In this document: positions 8,944 to 17,276 of the stretch, in pieces
Layout: every line of letters starts with the position of its first letter
Numbering within the stretch: position 1 is the stretch's first letter
Assembly (NCBI RefSeq): GCF_000412185.1
Contig: NZ_ASJA01000018.1
Location: forward strand, 1-64,000
Length of the DNA: 64,000 nt
Direction of reading: 5' to 3'
Source of the DNA: Euryhalocaulis caribicus
Lineage (GTDB): Bacteria > Pseudomonadota > Alphaproteobacteria > Caulobacterales > Maricaulaceae
Notes under the pieces: model-generated
What the model was told of the DNA's origin: nothing
The model's database searches: none
What the model saw: the letters and a program-made list of their open reading frames with translations, nothing else
Position numbers and translations under genes: made by a program

Positions 8944-9881
8944 CGCAAGCGGGCCAGACGCTTCCCGAGGGGTTCGAGGACGCGCCGCCCGGCCTCTGGG
9001 AAACACAGGTCCGTCCCGCGCTCGGCGAGCTGGAGGCCGAACGCAAACAGGTGATCCGCCGCTGCTTCATTGCCGGCGGCGTGATCTTCGGCGTGGCGGC
9101 GATCATCTCCCTCCTGCTCGCGCTCTATGGCAACCCGGACCTGATCATTTTCGCGTTCATTCTGGCTGCTGTCCTGACTGTCGGGGGCGGCGCCGCGATG
9201 CTTCAGGGCATCCACAAAAAAGCCAAGCAGGCGCTACTGCATCCGGTCATCACCGCGCTGGGCTATTCCCATCAGGAAAAGGGGTTCGAGCCGGTCGGGT
9301 TCGAGGATTGCCGCCGCTATTCCCTTCTGCCCGGCCATGACCGCCGCGATTTCGAGGACTGGATCGAGGGCGAGCATGACGGCGCGCGCTTCCAGTTCTA
9401 CGAGGCGCATCTCGAGGAAAAGCGCAAATCCGACAAGAAGACCTATTACGTCACCGTCTTTCGCGGCGTGATCGGCCGCGTTCAGCACCAGTCCAGCGCG
9501 CTGGGCGAAACTGTCTTTGCCCGCGATGGCGGCCTGTTCGACGGTTTTTCCGCCCCGCGCGGCATGGACCGCGCCGGGATGGGCGAGAACGAATTCGAGA
9601 AAATCTTCACCGTCTGGACCACCGATCAGGTGGAGGCGCGCTACCTGCTGCCGCCCAATGTCATGGAGCATCTGGCGGCGATGGAGGCGCGCTTTGGCGG
9701 CAAGAAACTGCGCGGCGCCATCGCCGGCGGCTGGCTCTATTTCCTGATCGACACCAAAAACCTGTTTGAACCCGGCTCCATGTTCAAACCCATGGACGAC
9801 CCCGAACGCTTCGAAAGCCTGATGAGCGAGATCGGCTCCGTCCGCAACGTCATCAAGGCCCTTCGGGAAGTCCGGCCTTAG
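8940..9881 (+). CDS. DUF3137 domain membrane protein
   Basis: 313 residues, start ATG overlapping the valS stop. Residues about 40-90 carry two transmembrane segments ([20 protein letters not shown] and [15 protein letters not shown]), followed by a soluble region of the DUF3137 type: [51 protein letters not shown] and a closing [15 protein letters not shown]. The function of the family is unknown. The cytoplasmic beta-rich domain after two membrane helices resembles membrane-linked regulatory proteins. Four-base coupling to valS suggests co-expression only. A palindromic repeat follows. Confidence 0.85.
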   Translation: MTQAGQTLPEGFEDAPPGLWETQVRPALGELEAERKQVIRRCFIAGGVIFGVAAIISLLLALYGNPDLIIFAFILAAVLTVGGGAAMLQGIHKKAKQALLHPVITALGYSHQEKGFEPVGFEDCRRYSLLPGHDRRDFEDWIEGEHDGARFQFYEAHLEEKRKSDKKTYYVTVFRGVIGRVQHQSSALGETVFARDGGLFDGFSAPRGMDRAGMGENEFEKIFTVWTTDQVEARYLLPPNVMEHLAAMEARFGGKKLRGAIAGGWLYFLIDTKNLFEPGSMFKPMDDPERFESLMSEIGSVRNVIKALREVRP

Positions 9882-9897
9882 TAACGTTCTGGAACCT

Positions 9898-10002
9898 CCT
9901 TCGAGACAGCCGCTTCGCGGCTTCCTCAGGATAAGGTTGGCGTGAAATTCGCAGCGGCACAGTAGCCCTTTCCCTGAGGAGCCCGCAGGGCGTCTCGAAG
10001 GG
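9898..10002. repeat. Dispersed palindromic repeat element (copy 1)
   Basis: The element has outer arms CCTTCGAGAC (9898-9907) and GTCTCGAAGG (9992-10001), and inner arms TCCTCAGGA and CCCTGAGGAGC. A related copy with the same outer arms lies at 30725-30846. It sits between two convergent genes, where such a fold may act as a bidirectional transcription stop. Similar CTTCGAGAC...CCTGAGGAG palindromes are common intergenic repeats in alphaproteobacteria. Confidence 0.8.
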
Positions 10003-10018
10003 CAGGGCGCCTGACGCC

Positions 10019-11884
10019 TTACTTCAAATAGATAATCCGGTGGTCGCTCTCGACCGTTTCGCCGGTGCCTGTCGTCACCCGCACGCCCAGCGCGTGCTTG
10101 CCCGGCTCATAGGGCGCGAAATCAACTCGCAAATCCCAATAGACCGCCGGATAATCCGGGTCGAAATCCAGAACCTCGGGGAAACGGTAGCCCGGCAGGT
10201 CATGGCGCTGGTCCGTCCCCGCTATCACCCGGCCGTCCAGCAGCACGTCGATCCGCCTCACCCCGTCCGGGTGCGCCGCCACGCCATAGACGGGCCGCAT
10301 CTGGCGGGCCATGCGCTCGGCCGCTTGCGGCTGTTCGATCATCGCCTTGGGCAGCAGCGGACATGCGGCGGGCGGGGTCTCACCCCCGGCGCGCGCGGTA
10401 TAGATGGAAACCCGCACCACGCCCGGCGCCAGCGGCACGGTGGCCAGCTTTTCGATCTCGCCGAACCTGCCGCACAGCCGCGCCCGGAACGCCGTGCGCT
10501 CCGCGCTGCGATAGAGATAGTCCGGCTCGCGCAGCGCGATCACCGCTTCGGCCCCGTCCGGCAGGTCCGCTTCCCCGCGGCCCCATTTATCCCAGTAGAA
10601 CTGGAATCCCTGCGCCGCGTCGGTCGGGTGGTCCAGCGCATAGACCGGCGCCCCCGGATCGGCCGCAACCGCGATCTGCGACGCTGTCACATGGTCGCTC
10701 GCCACGACGATGGCCGGGGCATCGCCCGGCAGGCGCAGCAGCGCCGTATCCAGTGGCCGGTGCAGGTCCGACCAGTCCTCCAGATCCCCGCCATAAAGCC
10801 GCGTCTCGCCCGCGCTTTGCCACGCCATCAGGTTCACCGCCCAGCCAAGGCTCGCCACCGCCGCCAGCGCCACCCCGCCGGCCGTAACCCACACCCGCCA
10901 GCGCGCCCCGTGCATCCAGCGCTCAGCCTCGATCGCCGCGAAAGGCAGCAGCGGCGCATAGGCCATGAACGGCCAGTGCAGCAGGTAATCCTTGTTCAGC
11001 GGCGCCAGCAGCGCGAACAGAACCCAGATCAGCGCCGCCGGAAACAGGACCAGCCCCGCAAACGCCTCGCCCCGCCGGACCGCCCGCCATAGCTGCAGCG
11101 CGCCCAGCGCCACGAATGCGGCGATCACCGGCGTCAAAATCGCCGCCTGCTCCAGCGGATAGAGCAGGCCCGGCGGCCAGAAAGACCATTCCTGACGTCC
11201 CGCCGCCTGGAAGGTGAAGGACGCAAACCCCGTCTGGATATTATGGATCAGCCCGGGCGCCAGCCCGATCGCCGCGATCGCGCCCGCAATCCAGGGATCG
11301 CGCGTCTTCAAAAGGTTGCGCCCCTGCGGCGTCGCCACGGCGAACAGGCCCAGCCCCGCCGGCACGAACCAGAAGCGATAGTGATAGGCCAGCCCCAGCG
11401 CGCAAATCACGCCCGCCGCGATCCACCAGCGCCGGTCGCTGGACCGCAGCCCGCCCGACAGCGCAATCAGCAGCGTCACGAACAGAAGCTGCAATATAGG
11501 TTCGGGATAGGCGTGCGCCCCGGCCACGAAGACCGGCGGGATCACCGCCGCCATCAGCCCCGCCAGCGCCGCCGCGCGCGGCCCCGCCACGTCGTCGGCC
11601 AACCGCCACACGGCCAGCGGGATCAGCGCCCCGGCCAGCCAGAAGATCAGCCGCGCCCCCAGCCGCGTTTCCCCGAACACCGCCGCGCTCAGCCAGTTCA
11701 GCAGCGGCGCGCCCGCCGGCGTGTCGGCAAAGCCCCAGGCCGGGTGTGACCCGGCGATGCGGTAGCTTGCTTCTTCCCAGATGAAGGCCACCTGCGCAGC
11801 CAGCAGCAGCTTGATCAGCGCGGCCAGCGCGATGGCGGCCATGGCGGCATAGCGCCAGTAATCATCGGCGGCCCGGCGGACCAT
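10019..11884 (-). CDS. GT39/ArnT-like membrane glycosyltransferase
   Basis: 621 residues. ATG 11884 is preferred over an upstream GTG because GAAGG is well spaced to it. About ten hydrophobic helices fill the first 360 residues. The first periplasmic loop has the acidic pair and turn of GT-C enzymes (WEEASYRIAGSHPAWGF then PLLNWLSAAVFG), equivalent to the DE-x-PP loop that binds polyprenyl-phosphate sugar donors. The C-terminal 250 residues are soluble and periplasmic. It likely transfers a sugar from an undecaprenyl or dolichol-type carrier to an envelope acceptor, unknown here. It follows xthA with a few bases between them. Confidence 0.82.
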   Translation of the reverse strand: MVRRAADDYWRYAAMAAIALAALIKLLLAAQVAFIWEEASYRIAGSHPAWGFADTPAGAPLLNWLSAAVFGETRLGARLIFWLAGALIPLAVWRLADDVAGPRAAALAGLMAAVIPPVFVAGAHAYPEPILQLLFVTLLIALSGGLRSSDRRWWIAAGVICALGLAYHYRFWFVPAGLGLFAVATPQGRNLLKTRDPWIAGAIAAIGLAPGLIHNIQTGFASFTFQAAGRQEWSFWPPGLLYPLEQAAILTPVIAAFVALGALQLWRAVRRGEAFAGLVLFPAALIWVLFALLAPLNKDYLLHWPFMAYAPLLPFAAIEAERWMHGARWRVWVTAGGVALAAVASLGWAVNLMAWQSAGETRLYGGDLEDWSDLHRPLDTALLRLPGDAPAIVVASDHVTASQIAVAADPGAPVYALDHPTDAAQGFQFYWDKWGRGEADLPDGAEAVIALREPDYLYRSAERTAFRARLCGRFGEIEKLATVPLAPGVVRVSIYTARAGGETPPAACPLLPKAMIEQPQAAERMARQMRPVYGVAAHPDGVRRIDVLLDGRVIAGTDQRHDLPGYRFPEVLDFDPDYPAVYWDLRVDFAPYEPGKHALGVRVTTGTGETVESDHRIIYLK

Positions 11885-11891
11885 CACGCCT

Positions 11892-12671
11892 TCAGTCCAG
11901 CAGCTCGATCACGACCGGCACATGGTCGCTCGGCTTGTCCATGGACCGCGCATCCTTGTGGATCGTGATCCCGGACAGCGCGTCGGCGGCTTCGGCGGAA
12001 AGCAGGTGATGGTCGATGCGGATGCCGTGATTCTTCGGCCACGCGCCGCCCTGATAGTCCCAGAACGTGTACTGGTGCGGCCGCCCGTCCGCCTGTTCGT
12101 ACGCGCTGGTCAGCCCCAGATTCAGCAGCGCATGATATTTCGCCCGCGTCGTGGGCAGGAACAGCGCGTCATCGGCCCAGACCGCCGGGTCATGCACGTC
12201 ATCTTCGGTCGGGATCACGTTATAGTCCCCGGCCAGAACCAGCCGCTCCTCCAGCGCCAGCAATTCGCGCGCATGGGCGGCCAGCCGGTCCATCCAGTCT
12301 AGCTTGTAATCATATTTCGGCCCCGGCGCCGGGTTGCCGTTCGGCAGATAGATGGAGGCTACGCGCACCGGCGTATCGGCCTCGATCAGCGTCTCGATAT
12401 AGCGCGCCTGATCGTCGCCATCGCCGCCCGGCAGGCCGCGCGTGACGTCGCTCATCGGAAATTTGGAGAGGATCGCGACGCCGTTATAGCTCTTCTGGCC
12501 GTGCGTCTCGATATTATAGCCGAGGTCTTCCAGCTCCATGCGCGGAAAGCCCTCGTCGGTCGTCTTGATTTCCTGAAGGCAGGCAACGTCCGGCGCCGCC
12601 TCTTTCAGCCAGTCCATGACGGTCCCGATGCGGGCCTTCACGGAGTTCACGTTCCAGGTCGCAATCTTCAT
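11892..12671 (-). CDS. xthA: Exodeoxyribonuclease III
   Basis: 259 residues, usual length for ExoIII/AP endonuclease. Motifs: MKIATWNVNSVKAR (Asn metal ligand), CLQEIKTTD (Glu), LAGDYNVIPTEDDVHDP (Asp/Asn pair) and the closing RIDHHLLS and PSDHVPV (catalytic Asp-His). The Mg2+-dependent enzyme cuts DNA 5' of abasic sites and has 3'-exonuclease activity in base-excision repair. The downstream glycosyltransferase is probably co-transcribed. Confidence 0.96.
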   Translation of the reverse strand: MKIATWNVNSVKARIGTVMDWLKEAAPDVACLQEIKTTDEGFPRMELEDLGYNIETHGQKSYNGVAILSKFPMSDVTRGLPGGDGDDQARYIETLIEADTPVRVASIYLPNGNPAPGPKYDYKLDWMDRLAAHARELLALEERLVLAGDYNVIPTEDDVHDPAVWADDALFLPTTRAKYHALLNLGLTSAYEQADGRPHQYTFWDYQGGAWPKNHGIRIDHHLLSAEAADALSGITIHKDARSMDKPSDHVPVVIELLD

Positions 12672-12719
12672 GCGCCCTGTTCTAACGGAGTCGCGTTCAA
12701 AGGCGAGGGGGCGCGCCGC

Positions 12720-13397
12720 TCAAAAGCCTCTGAATTCAGTGAACGCGTCCACCGGCTCACGGGCCGTCCGCACGCGATTGATGACCGCATCCGGGTCGGC
12801 GTAACCCACCGCCATGCCGCAATAGACCATCTCGCCGTCCGCCAGTCCGAAATGGCTCTTCAGGGACGGGCGCAATATGCCCCAGGCTTCCTGCATGCAG
12901 CTGGCCAGTCTGCGCTCCTCCAGCAGCAGCGCGATAGACTGCATGAACATGCCCAGATGCGCCCACTGGCCGTGCCCCATCTCTTCCTCGATCACGAAGA
13001 ACAGGGCCGCCGGGGCGCCGAAAAATTCGTAATTCTTCCAGAACTGCGTCAGGCGCGCGCCCTTGTCCTCGCGCGGAATTTCCAGCTTGCCATAGAGTTC
13101 CTCCCCCGCCTCGAACCGGCGGGTACGGTAGGGCTCCCAAAGCCTGGACGGATAGACGGGCCGGTCCGTGTCCTCGCCGGTCGGGTTCTCGCTCAGAACG
13201 CGCTGCGCCAGCGCGGTCAGCGCCGGCAGCTCATCGCCTCCCGCCGCGATCACCTTCCAGGGCTGCAGATTGCCGCCGGAGGGCGCGCGGCGCGCCGCGT
13301 CCAGAACCTCGCGGATCAGGTTTTCGGAAACCGGTTTGTCCAGAAAGGCGCGGGTGGAAATACGCTGCGCCAGCGCGCCGGAGACGGAAAGCCCCAT
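12720..13397 (-). CDS. Nitroreductase-family FMN oxidoreductase
   Basis: 225 residues. The opening ISTRAFLDKPVSENLIREVL and APSGGNLQPWKV are the FMN-binding start of the nitroreductase fold. HLGMFMQSIALLLEERRLASCMQEAW and YCGMAVGYADPDAVINRVRTAREP form the dimer and flavin part. Homodimers reduce nitroaromatics, quinones or related compounds with NAD(P)H; the physiological substrate is not readable. Its ATG overlaps the erpA stop by one base (TGATG), so the two are coupled. Confidence 0.9.
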   Translation of the reverse strand: MGLSVSGALAQRISTRAFLDKPVSENLIREVLDAARRAPSGGNLQPWKVIAAGGDELPALTALAQRVLSENPTGEDTDRPVYPSRLWEPYRTRRFEAGEELYGKLEIPREDKGARLTQFWKNYEFFGAPAALFFVIEEEMGHGQWAHLGMFMQSIALLLEERRLASCMQEAWGILRPSLKSHFGLADGEMVYCGMAVGYADPDAVINRVRTAREPVDAFTEFRGF

Positions 13398-13732
13398 CAG
13401 ACCGAAAAGCTGGTGCCGCAGCCGCAGGCCGCCGTCGCGTTCGGGTTGTTGATCTTGAACGAGGCGCCGATTAGCTCCTCGGTAAAATCGATCTCCGCGC
13501 CCTGCAGGAAGGGCAGGGACACCGGATCGATCACCACGGTCGCGCCGTCGCGCTCCAGCACGATGTCTTCGTCCTCGCGTTCGCCAAAATCGATCTTGTA
13601 GGAGAAGCCGGAACAGCCTCCGCCCTCGACGGCGACGCGCAGCACCTTGTCCGGCTCGCCGGCAAGGATCGCGCCGATCTTCCTGGCGGCGGAGGCGCTT
13701 ATGGTGACGGGTGTTTGATCAGACTCGGTCAT
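13397..13732 (-). CDS. erpA: Iron-sulfur cluster insertion protein, HesB/IscA family
   Basis: 111 residues, the A-type carrier length. The three cluster-binding cysteines are present: GGGCSGFSY in the middle and ACGCGTSF near the end. A-type carriers pass Fe-S clusters from the assembly scaffold to apo-enzymes. ErpA is favoured because alphaproteobacteria usually carry this stand-alone gene next to dgt, here displaced by an adhesin and a secreted-protein gene, and because it is not in an isc/suf operon. IscA/SufA identity is the alternative. First gene of a minus-strand pair with the nitroreductase. Confidence 0.88.
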   Translation of the reverse strand: MTESDQTPVTISASAARKIGAILAGEPDKVLRVAVEGGGCSGFSYKIDFGEREDEDIVLERDGATVVIDPVSLPFLQGAEIDFTEELIGASFKINNPNATAACGCGTSFSV

Positions 13733-14039
13733 GACATCTTATCTAGCGATCCCGCCTCCCGATTTTAAGAGCCGGCGCGCAGGTTGCGGCGCCTGCTTTT
13801 AACTTAAGTAAAATTTTCAGCTCAAGACTGAATGCCGGTTTAAAAAGAACAAACCGTATAATTCTTCCGTTTCTCAAAGATTTTTCTTGCCTCGCTTCGG
13901 GATCGGCACATGTCCCGTCCATGGAGCGATATTGCTTCAGCGCATCGCGAGGGACGCCTTTGCCCCCTGCAATCTCGGTGAGACATGAGTCCTGGCGGAA
14001 CGGTCTCCTTTGCGATCATGCAAGAGGAGACACCAGGTT
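13733..14039. other. Divergent promoter region, erpA / autotransporter
   Basis: No gene seen. The middle part (about 13790-13880) is clearly AT-rich. It contains an inverted repeat CGGTTT-N9-AAACCG (13836-13856) directly followed by a TATAAT hexamer (13857-13862), which could be an operator and -10 box for the autotransporter. No matching -35 is evident. GAGGAG lies about ten bases before the autotransporter ATG. Confidence 0.45.
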
Positions 14040-15452
14040 ATGAATGGGTCACGCAAGTTTTTCCGTAATGGTTTGATGGTCGCCGGCAGCATGCTGGCTA
14101 TCACATGGGCCGGCGCGGCCGCCGCAGACGGCACAGCGCCTTGTAACACTGGTTCCGGCGCGGATTCGCTTGAATGCGGCGTCGGCTCCGACGCTTCCGG
14201 CGAACTGGCGACCGCCGTCGGAACGGACGCCACGGCGGATGGAACGGACGCCACGGCGGTGGGCGAGAACGCCTCCGCCACGGGTCCGTCCACCACCGCG
14301 GTCGGCGGCGAAAGCGTTGCCAACGGCATCGCCGCGACGGCTTTCGGCTGGCAATCGAACGCCACGGGCGAACGCGCCCACGCCATCGGCCATATCGCCT
14401 CGGCGCAGGGAGATTTCAGCCTCGCCGTGGGTGAGAACGCCCAGGCGCAGAGCGACAACTCAACCGCCATTGGCAACCAGTCCGTCGCCAATGGCACGGA
14501 CGCGCTCGCCATCGGCGACAGCGCCTCGGCCACCGGCACCTCCACGACGGCGGTCGGCGGCGAAAGCGTCGCCAACGGCACGGCCGCCACCGCTTTCGGC
14601 TGGCAGTCAAACGCCACTGGCGAGCGCGCCCACGCCTTCGGTCATCTGGCCTCCGCGCAGGGCGATTTCAGCCTCGCCATCGGTGAAAACGCGCAGGCCC
14701 AGACGGCCAACGCCACCGCCATCGGCAATCAGGCTGTCGCGAACGGCACGGACGCGCTCTCCATGGGCGACAGCGCCTCGGCCACCGGCACCTCCACCAC
14801 CGCGATCGGCGGCGAAAGTGTCGCCAACGGCACCGCGGCCACTGCGTTCGGTTGGCAGGCCAACGCCACCGGCGAGCGCGCTCATGCCATCGGCCATCTG
14901 GCCTCCGCGCAGGGCGAACGCACCCTGGCGGTGGGCGAGGCGGCCAGCGCCGTCGGCCTGAATGCAACGGCGATCGGCTCTGACAGCTCGGCCGCGTTTG
15001 CCGGCTCCACGGCCATTGGCGCGGGCGCGGTGACGACCCGGGAAAACCAGGTCGCGCTGGGCACCAGCAGCAGCACCTATACGATGTCCGGGATCACCTC
15101 GGGCGCCAGCCGGTCCGCGCAGTCCGGCCCGCTTGAAATGGTCACCTCCGACGCCAACGGCAATCTGGCGACCGATGGCGGGGCCTTCTTCAACGCCATT
15201 CAGGCGAACAATCGCGGGCTGCAGGAAAATGCGGAAGGCGTGGCCATCGCGCTGGCCATGGAAACGCCGTACGTGCCGCCCAGCAATCGCTGGACCCTCA
15301 GCGGCGGTTACGGCTATTTCGAGGACCAGAACGCGCTCTCGGTCGCCGGCGCCATCCGCGCGAACGAGTACATGCAGTTCTCCGCCGGCGTTGGCGTGGG
15401 GCTGGATAGTGATACAGTCGGCGCCAGAGCTGGATTCTCCATTAGCCGGTAA
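14040..15452 (+). CDS. Trimeric autotransporter adhesin (YadA-head repeats)
   Basis: 470 residues from ATG 14040 (GAGGAG upstream). A signal peptide (about residues 1-30, ending AGAAAADG) leads to a passenger made of 14-residue YadA-head repeats with the usual ATAxG / AxAxG turns, e.g. NATAIGNQAVANGTDALSMG. Three copies of an 84-residue block are nearly identical. After a short neck (NQVALGTSSSTYTMSGI) the last 75 residues resemble a YadA membrane anchor (WTLSGGYGYFEDQNALSVAG, then YMQFSAGVGVGLDSD). It ends GARAGFSISR rather than in the usual terminal aromatic residue. Likely a cell-surface adhesin; no coiled-coil stalk is obvious, so it would be short. Confidence 0.86.
   Translation: MNGSRKFFRNGLMVAGSMLAITWAGAAAADGTAPCNTGSGADSLECGVGSDASGELATAVGTDATADGTDATAVGENASATGPSTTAVGGESVANGIAATAFGWQSNATGERAHAIGHIASAQGDFSLAVGENAQAQSDNSTAIGNQSVANGTDALAIGDSASATGTSTTAVGGESVANGTAATAFGWQSNATGERAHAFGHLASAQGDFSLAIGENAQAQTANATAIGNQAVANGTDALSMGDSASATGTSTTAIGGESVANGTAATAFGWQANATGERAHAIGHLASAQGERTLAVGEAASAVGLNATAIGSDSSAAFAGSTAIGAGAVTTRENQVALGTSSSTYTMSGITSGASRSAQSGPLEMVTSDANGNLATDGGAFFNAIQANNRGLQENAEGVAIALAMETPYVPPSNRWTLSGGYGYFEDQNALSVAGAIRANEYMQFSAGVGVGLDSDTVGARAGFSISR
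14289..14915 (+). repeat. 252-bp in-frame tandem repeat in the autotransporter
   Basis: Units start at 14289, 14541 and 14793 (each TCCAC-[CG]AC then GGCGGCGAAAG), giving a period of exactly 252 bp, 84 codons or six 14-residue head repeats. Copies 1 and 2 are full. Copy 3 follows the pattern for about 40 codons and then diverges. Such repeats allow length variation by recombination. Confidence 0.9.
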
Positions 15453-15455
15453 CGC

Positions 15456-15956
15456 ATGACTGAACTTCGCAAACTTGGCGCGCCGGGGTTTCTTGCCCCG
15501 GCGCGTTTTTTCGTCACCGCCGCGGTTCTTGCGCTGGCGTTGCTGCTTCCGCGCGCCGCCCCGGCCCAGCAGATCAGCGAGCTGGCGGCGGAGAAAATGG
15601 TCTGGTCGACGCTTCTGGCGGTCGATCACGCCAATCGCACGAATAATTACACCGTCCTGTGGTCGCTCGGTTCGCCGGGATTCAAGGAACAGAACTCGCC
15701 GGAGCAGCTCTCGCAAATCTTCTCCGATCTCCGCGCTCAACGCGTCGATCTCAGCCAGTCCCTGACCGCCGAGCCCGCTTTCTACCTGCCGCCGCAGGTG
15801 GAGGATAACGGCCTCCTGCGGCTGCGCGGCGCGTTCGAGTTCAGACCCGTTTCAATCCGCTTCGATCTCTACTACCAGATGGTCGAGGGCGGTTGGCGGC
15901 TGCACGGGATTTCCGTTTCGCCGGCGCGCATGAACGCGGACTCGCAAGGGGGCTGA
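15456..15956 (+). CDS. Uncharacterised secreted protein
   Basis: 166 residues, starting three bases after the autotransporter stop. A signal peptide (core FFVTAAVLALALLLPRAAPA, cleavage before QQIS) precedes a compact domain with LLAVDHANRTNNYTVLWSL, then SQIFSDLRAQRVDLS, and a closing strand WRLHGISVSP. This layout (helix, conserved Asn/Tyr, final WRLxGI strand) resembles NTF2-like exported proteins common in alphaproteobacteria. I do not recognise a named family. It may help the neighbouring adhesin or belong with dgt; spacing does not decide. Confidence 0.75.
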   Translation: MTELRKLGAPGFLAPARFFVTAAVLALALLLPRAAPAQQISELAAEKMVWSTLLAVDHANRTNNYTVLWSLGSPGFKEQNSPEQLSQIFSDLRAQRVDLSQSLTAEPAFYLPPQVEDNGLLRLRGAFEFRPVSIRFDLYYQMVEGGWRLHGISVSPARMNADSQGG

Positions 15957-15987
15957 CCCCTTGGCATTCAAAAAGGGCGGACCGACA

Positions 15988-17160
15988 ATGAAGACTCTCG
16001 CCCCTTACGCCAGCGATCCGGCGAAGACGCGCGGCCGCATCCATGAGACCTCGGAAAGCCCGTCCCGCACCGCGTTCCAGCGGGACCGCGACCGCATCAT
16101 CCACTCCACCGCCTTCCGCCGCCTGAAGCAGAAGACGCAGGTCTTCGTCGCCCATGAAGGCGATCATCACCGCACCCGCCTGACCCATTCGCTTGAAGTG
16201 GCGCAGATCGCCCGCTCGCTGGCCCGGTCTTTCCGGCTGGACGAGGATCTGGCCGAGGCGCTGGCGCTCGCTCACGATCTTGGCCACCCGGCCTTCGGCC
16301 ATGCGGGGGAGGCGGCCCTGCACGCCGCAATGCGCGAATATGGCGGTTTCGACCACAACGCCCAGACTCTGCGCATCGTCACCCATATCGAACAGCGCTA
16401 TCCCGACCATGACGGCCTGAACCTCACCTGGGAAACGCTGGAAGGCGTGGTGAAGCACAACGGCCCGGTCGTGACCGAACAGGTCAGCGTAGAGGAGTTG
16501 CCCTGGGCGCTCACCGACTATCCGCAATGGCGCGGGCTGGAGCTGGAAAGCCATGCCGGGCTGGAGGCGCAGGTCGCCGCCATCGCCGACGACATCGCCT
16601 ACAATAATCACGACATCGATGACGGCCTGCGCGCGGGCCTGTTCGGCATAGATGACGTCATGGACGTGCCCTTCGTGGGCGAGATTTTCCATTCCGTGCG
16701 CAAGCGTTGGCCCGACATAGGAAAGTCGCGCCTGATCCACGAATCGGTGCGGGAGATGATTGGCGCGATGGTGGAGGACGTGATGGCGGAAACCGAACGC
16801 CGCCTCGCCGACGCCCGGCCCGGATCGCCCGAAGACGTCCGCGCCGCGGGCCGCACGCTGGTCGGTTTTTCGGAGAAACATCGCGCCAAGGATGCGGAAC
16901 TCCGCAAATTCCTGTTCGCCAACATGTACCGCCACCCGGACGTGAACCGGAAGATGAGCCTGGCGCGCCGCGTCGTCGGCGATCTGTTCCAGCTCTATCT
17001 GGCCGAGCCCAATGTCATGCCGCGCGAGTGGCTGCGCCTGGCCGGGGAGCCGAAATCGCTGGAAACCGCGCGAATCGTTTCCGACTACGTGGCCGGCATG
17101 ACGGACCGCTACGCGCTGGAAGAGCACCGCAAACTCTTCTCCGTCGAGGGCTATTTCTAG
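15988..17160 (+). CDS. dgt: Deoxyguanosinetriphosphate triphosphohydrolase-like protein
   Basis: 390 residues from ATG 15988, the usual start MKTLAPYASDP; a TTG at 15961 would add nine atypical residues. HD-domain ligands are HRTRLTHSLEV (His67), AHDLGHPAFGH (His96-Asp97) and DDIAYNNHDIDDGL. The enzyme family hydrolyses dNTPs to nucleoside and triphosphate, controlling pool sizes. Shorter proteins of this type are usually called dGTPase-like and may be activated by other dNTPs. In many alphaproteobacteria argS follows directly; here a SPOR gene does. Confidence 0.94.
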   Translation: MKTLAPYASDPAKTRGRIHETSESPSRTAFQRDRDRIIHSTAFRRLKQKTQVFVAHEGDHHRTRLTHSLEVAQIARSLARSFRLDEDLAEALALAHDLGHPAFGHAGEAALHAAMREYGGFDHNAQTLRIVTHIEQRYPDHDGLNLTWETLEGVVKHNGPVVTEQVSVEELPWALTDYPQWRGLELESHAGLEAQVAAIADDIAYNNHDIDDGLRAGLFGIDDVMDVPFVGEIFHSVRKRWPDIGKSRLIHESVREMIGAMVEDVMAETERRLADARPGSPEDVRAAGRTLVGFSEKHRAKDAELRKFLFANMYRHPDVNRKMSLARRVVGDLFQLYLAEPNVMPREWLRLAGEPKSLETARIVSDYVAGMTDRYALEEHRKLFSVEGYF

Positions 17161-17276
17161 GTTTTAGCGGTCTCGGGCGGGGATAAACCGACAAGACCCC
17201 TTGCGGCGCGCGGCCTGAAACGCCTTTATCGGACACCTATGGGGAAGACCGGCTTTAAAAAGCTGACGAGGCAGGC

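Noticed and set aside
6163-9006. 947-codon minus-strand open frame
   Set aside because: Antisense to valS; its translation has no domain pattern and results from the codon bias of the GC-rich plus-strand gene.
12679-12698. Two GTTC half-sites before xthA, as in alphaproteobacterial LexA boxes
   Set aside because: The spacing is 12 bases rather than the 7 of GTTC-N7-GTTC.
14289-14915. Regular repeats suggesting an array such as CRISPR
   Set aside because: The period is 252 bp, in frame and coding for YadA-head units; no short repeats with unique spacers.
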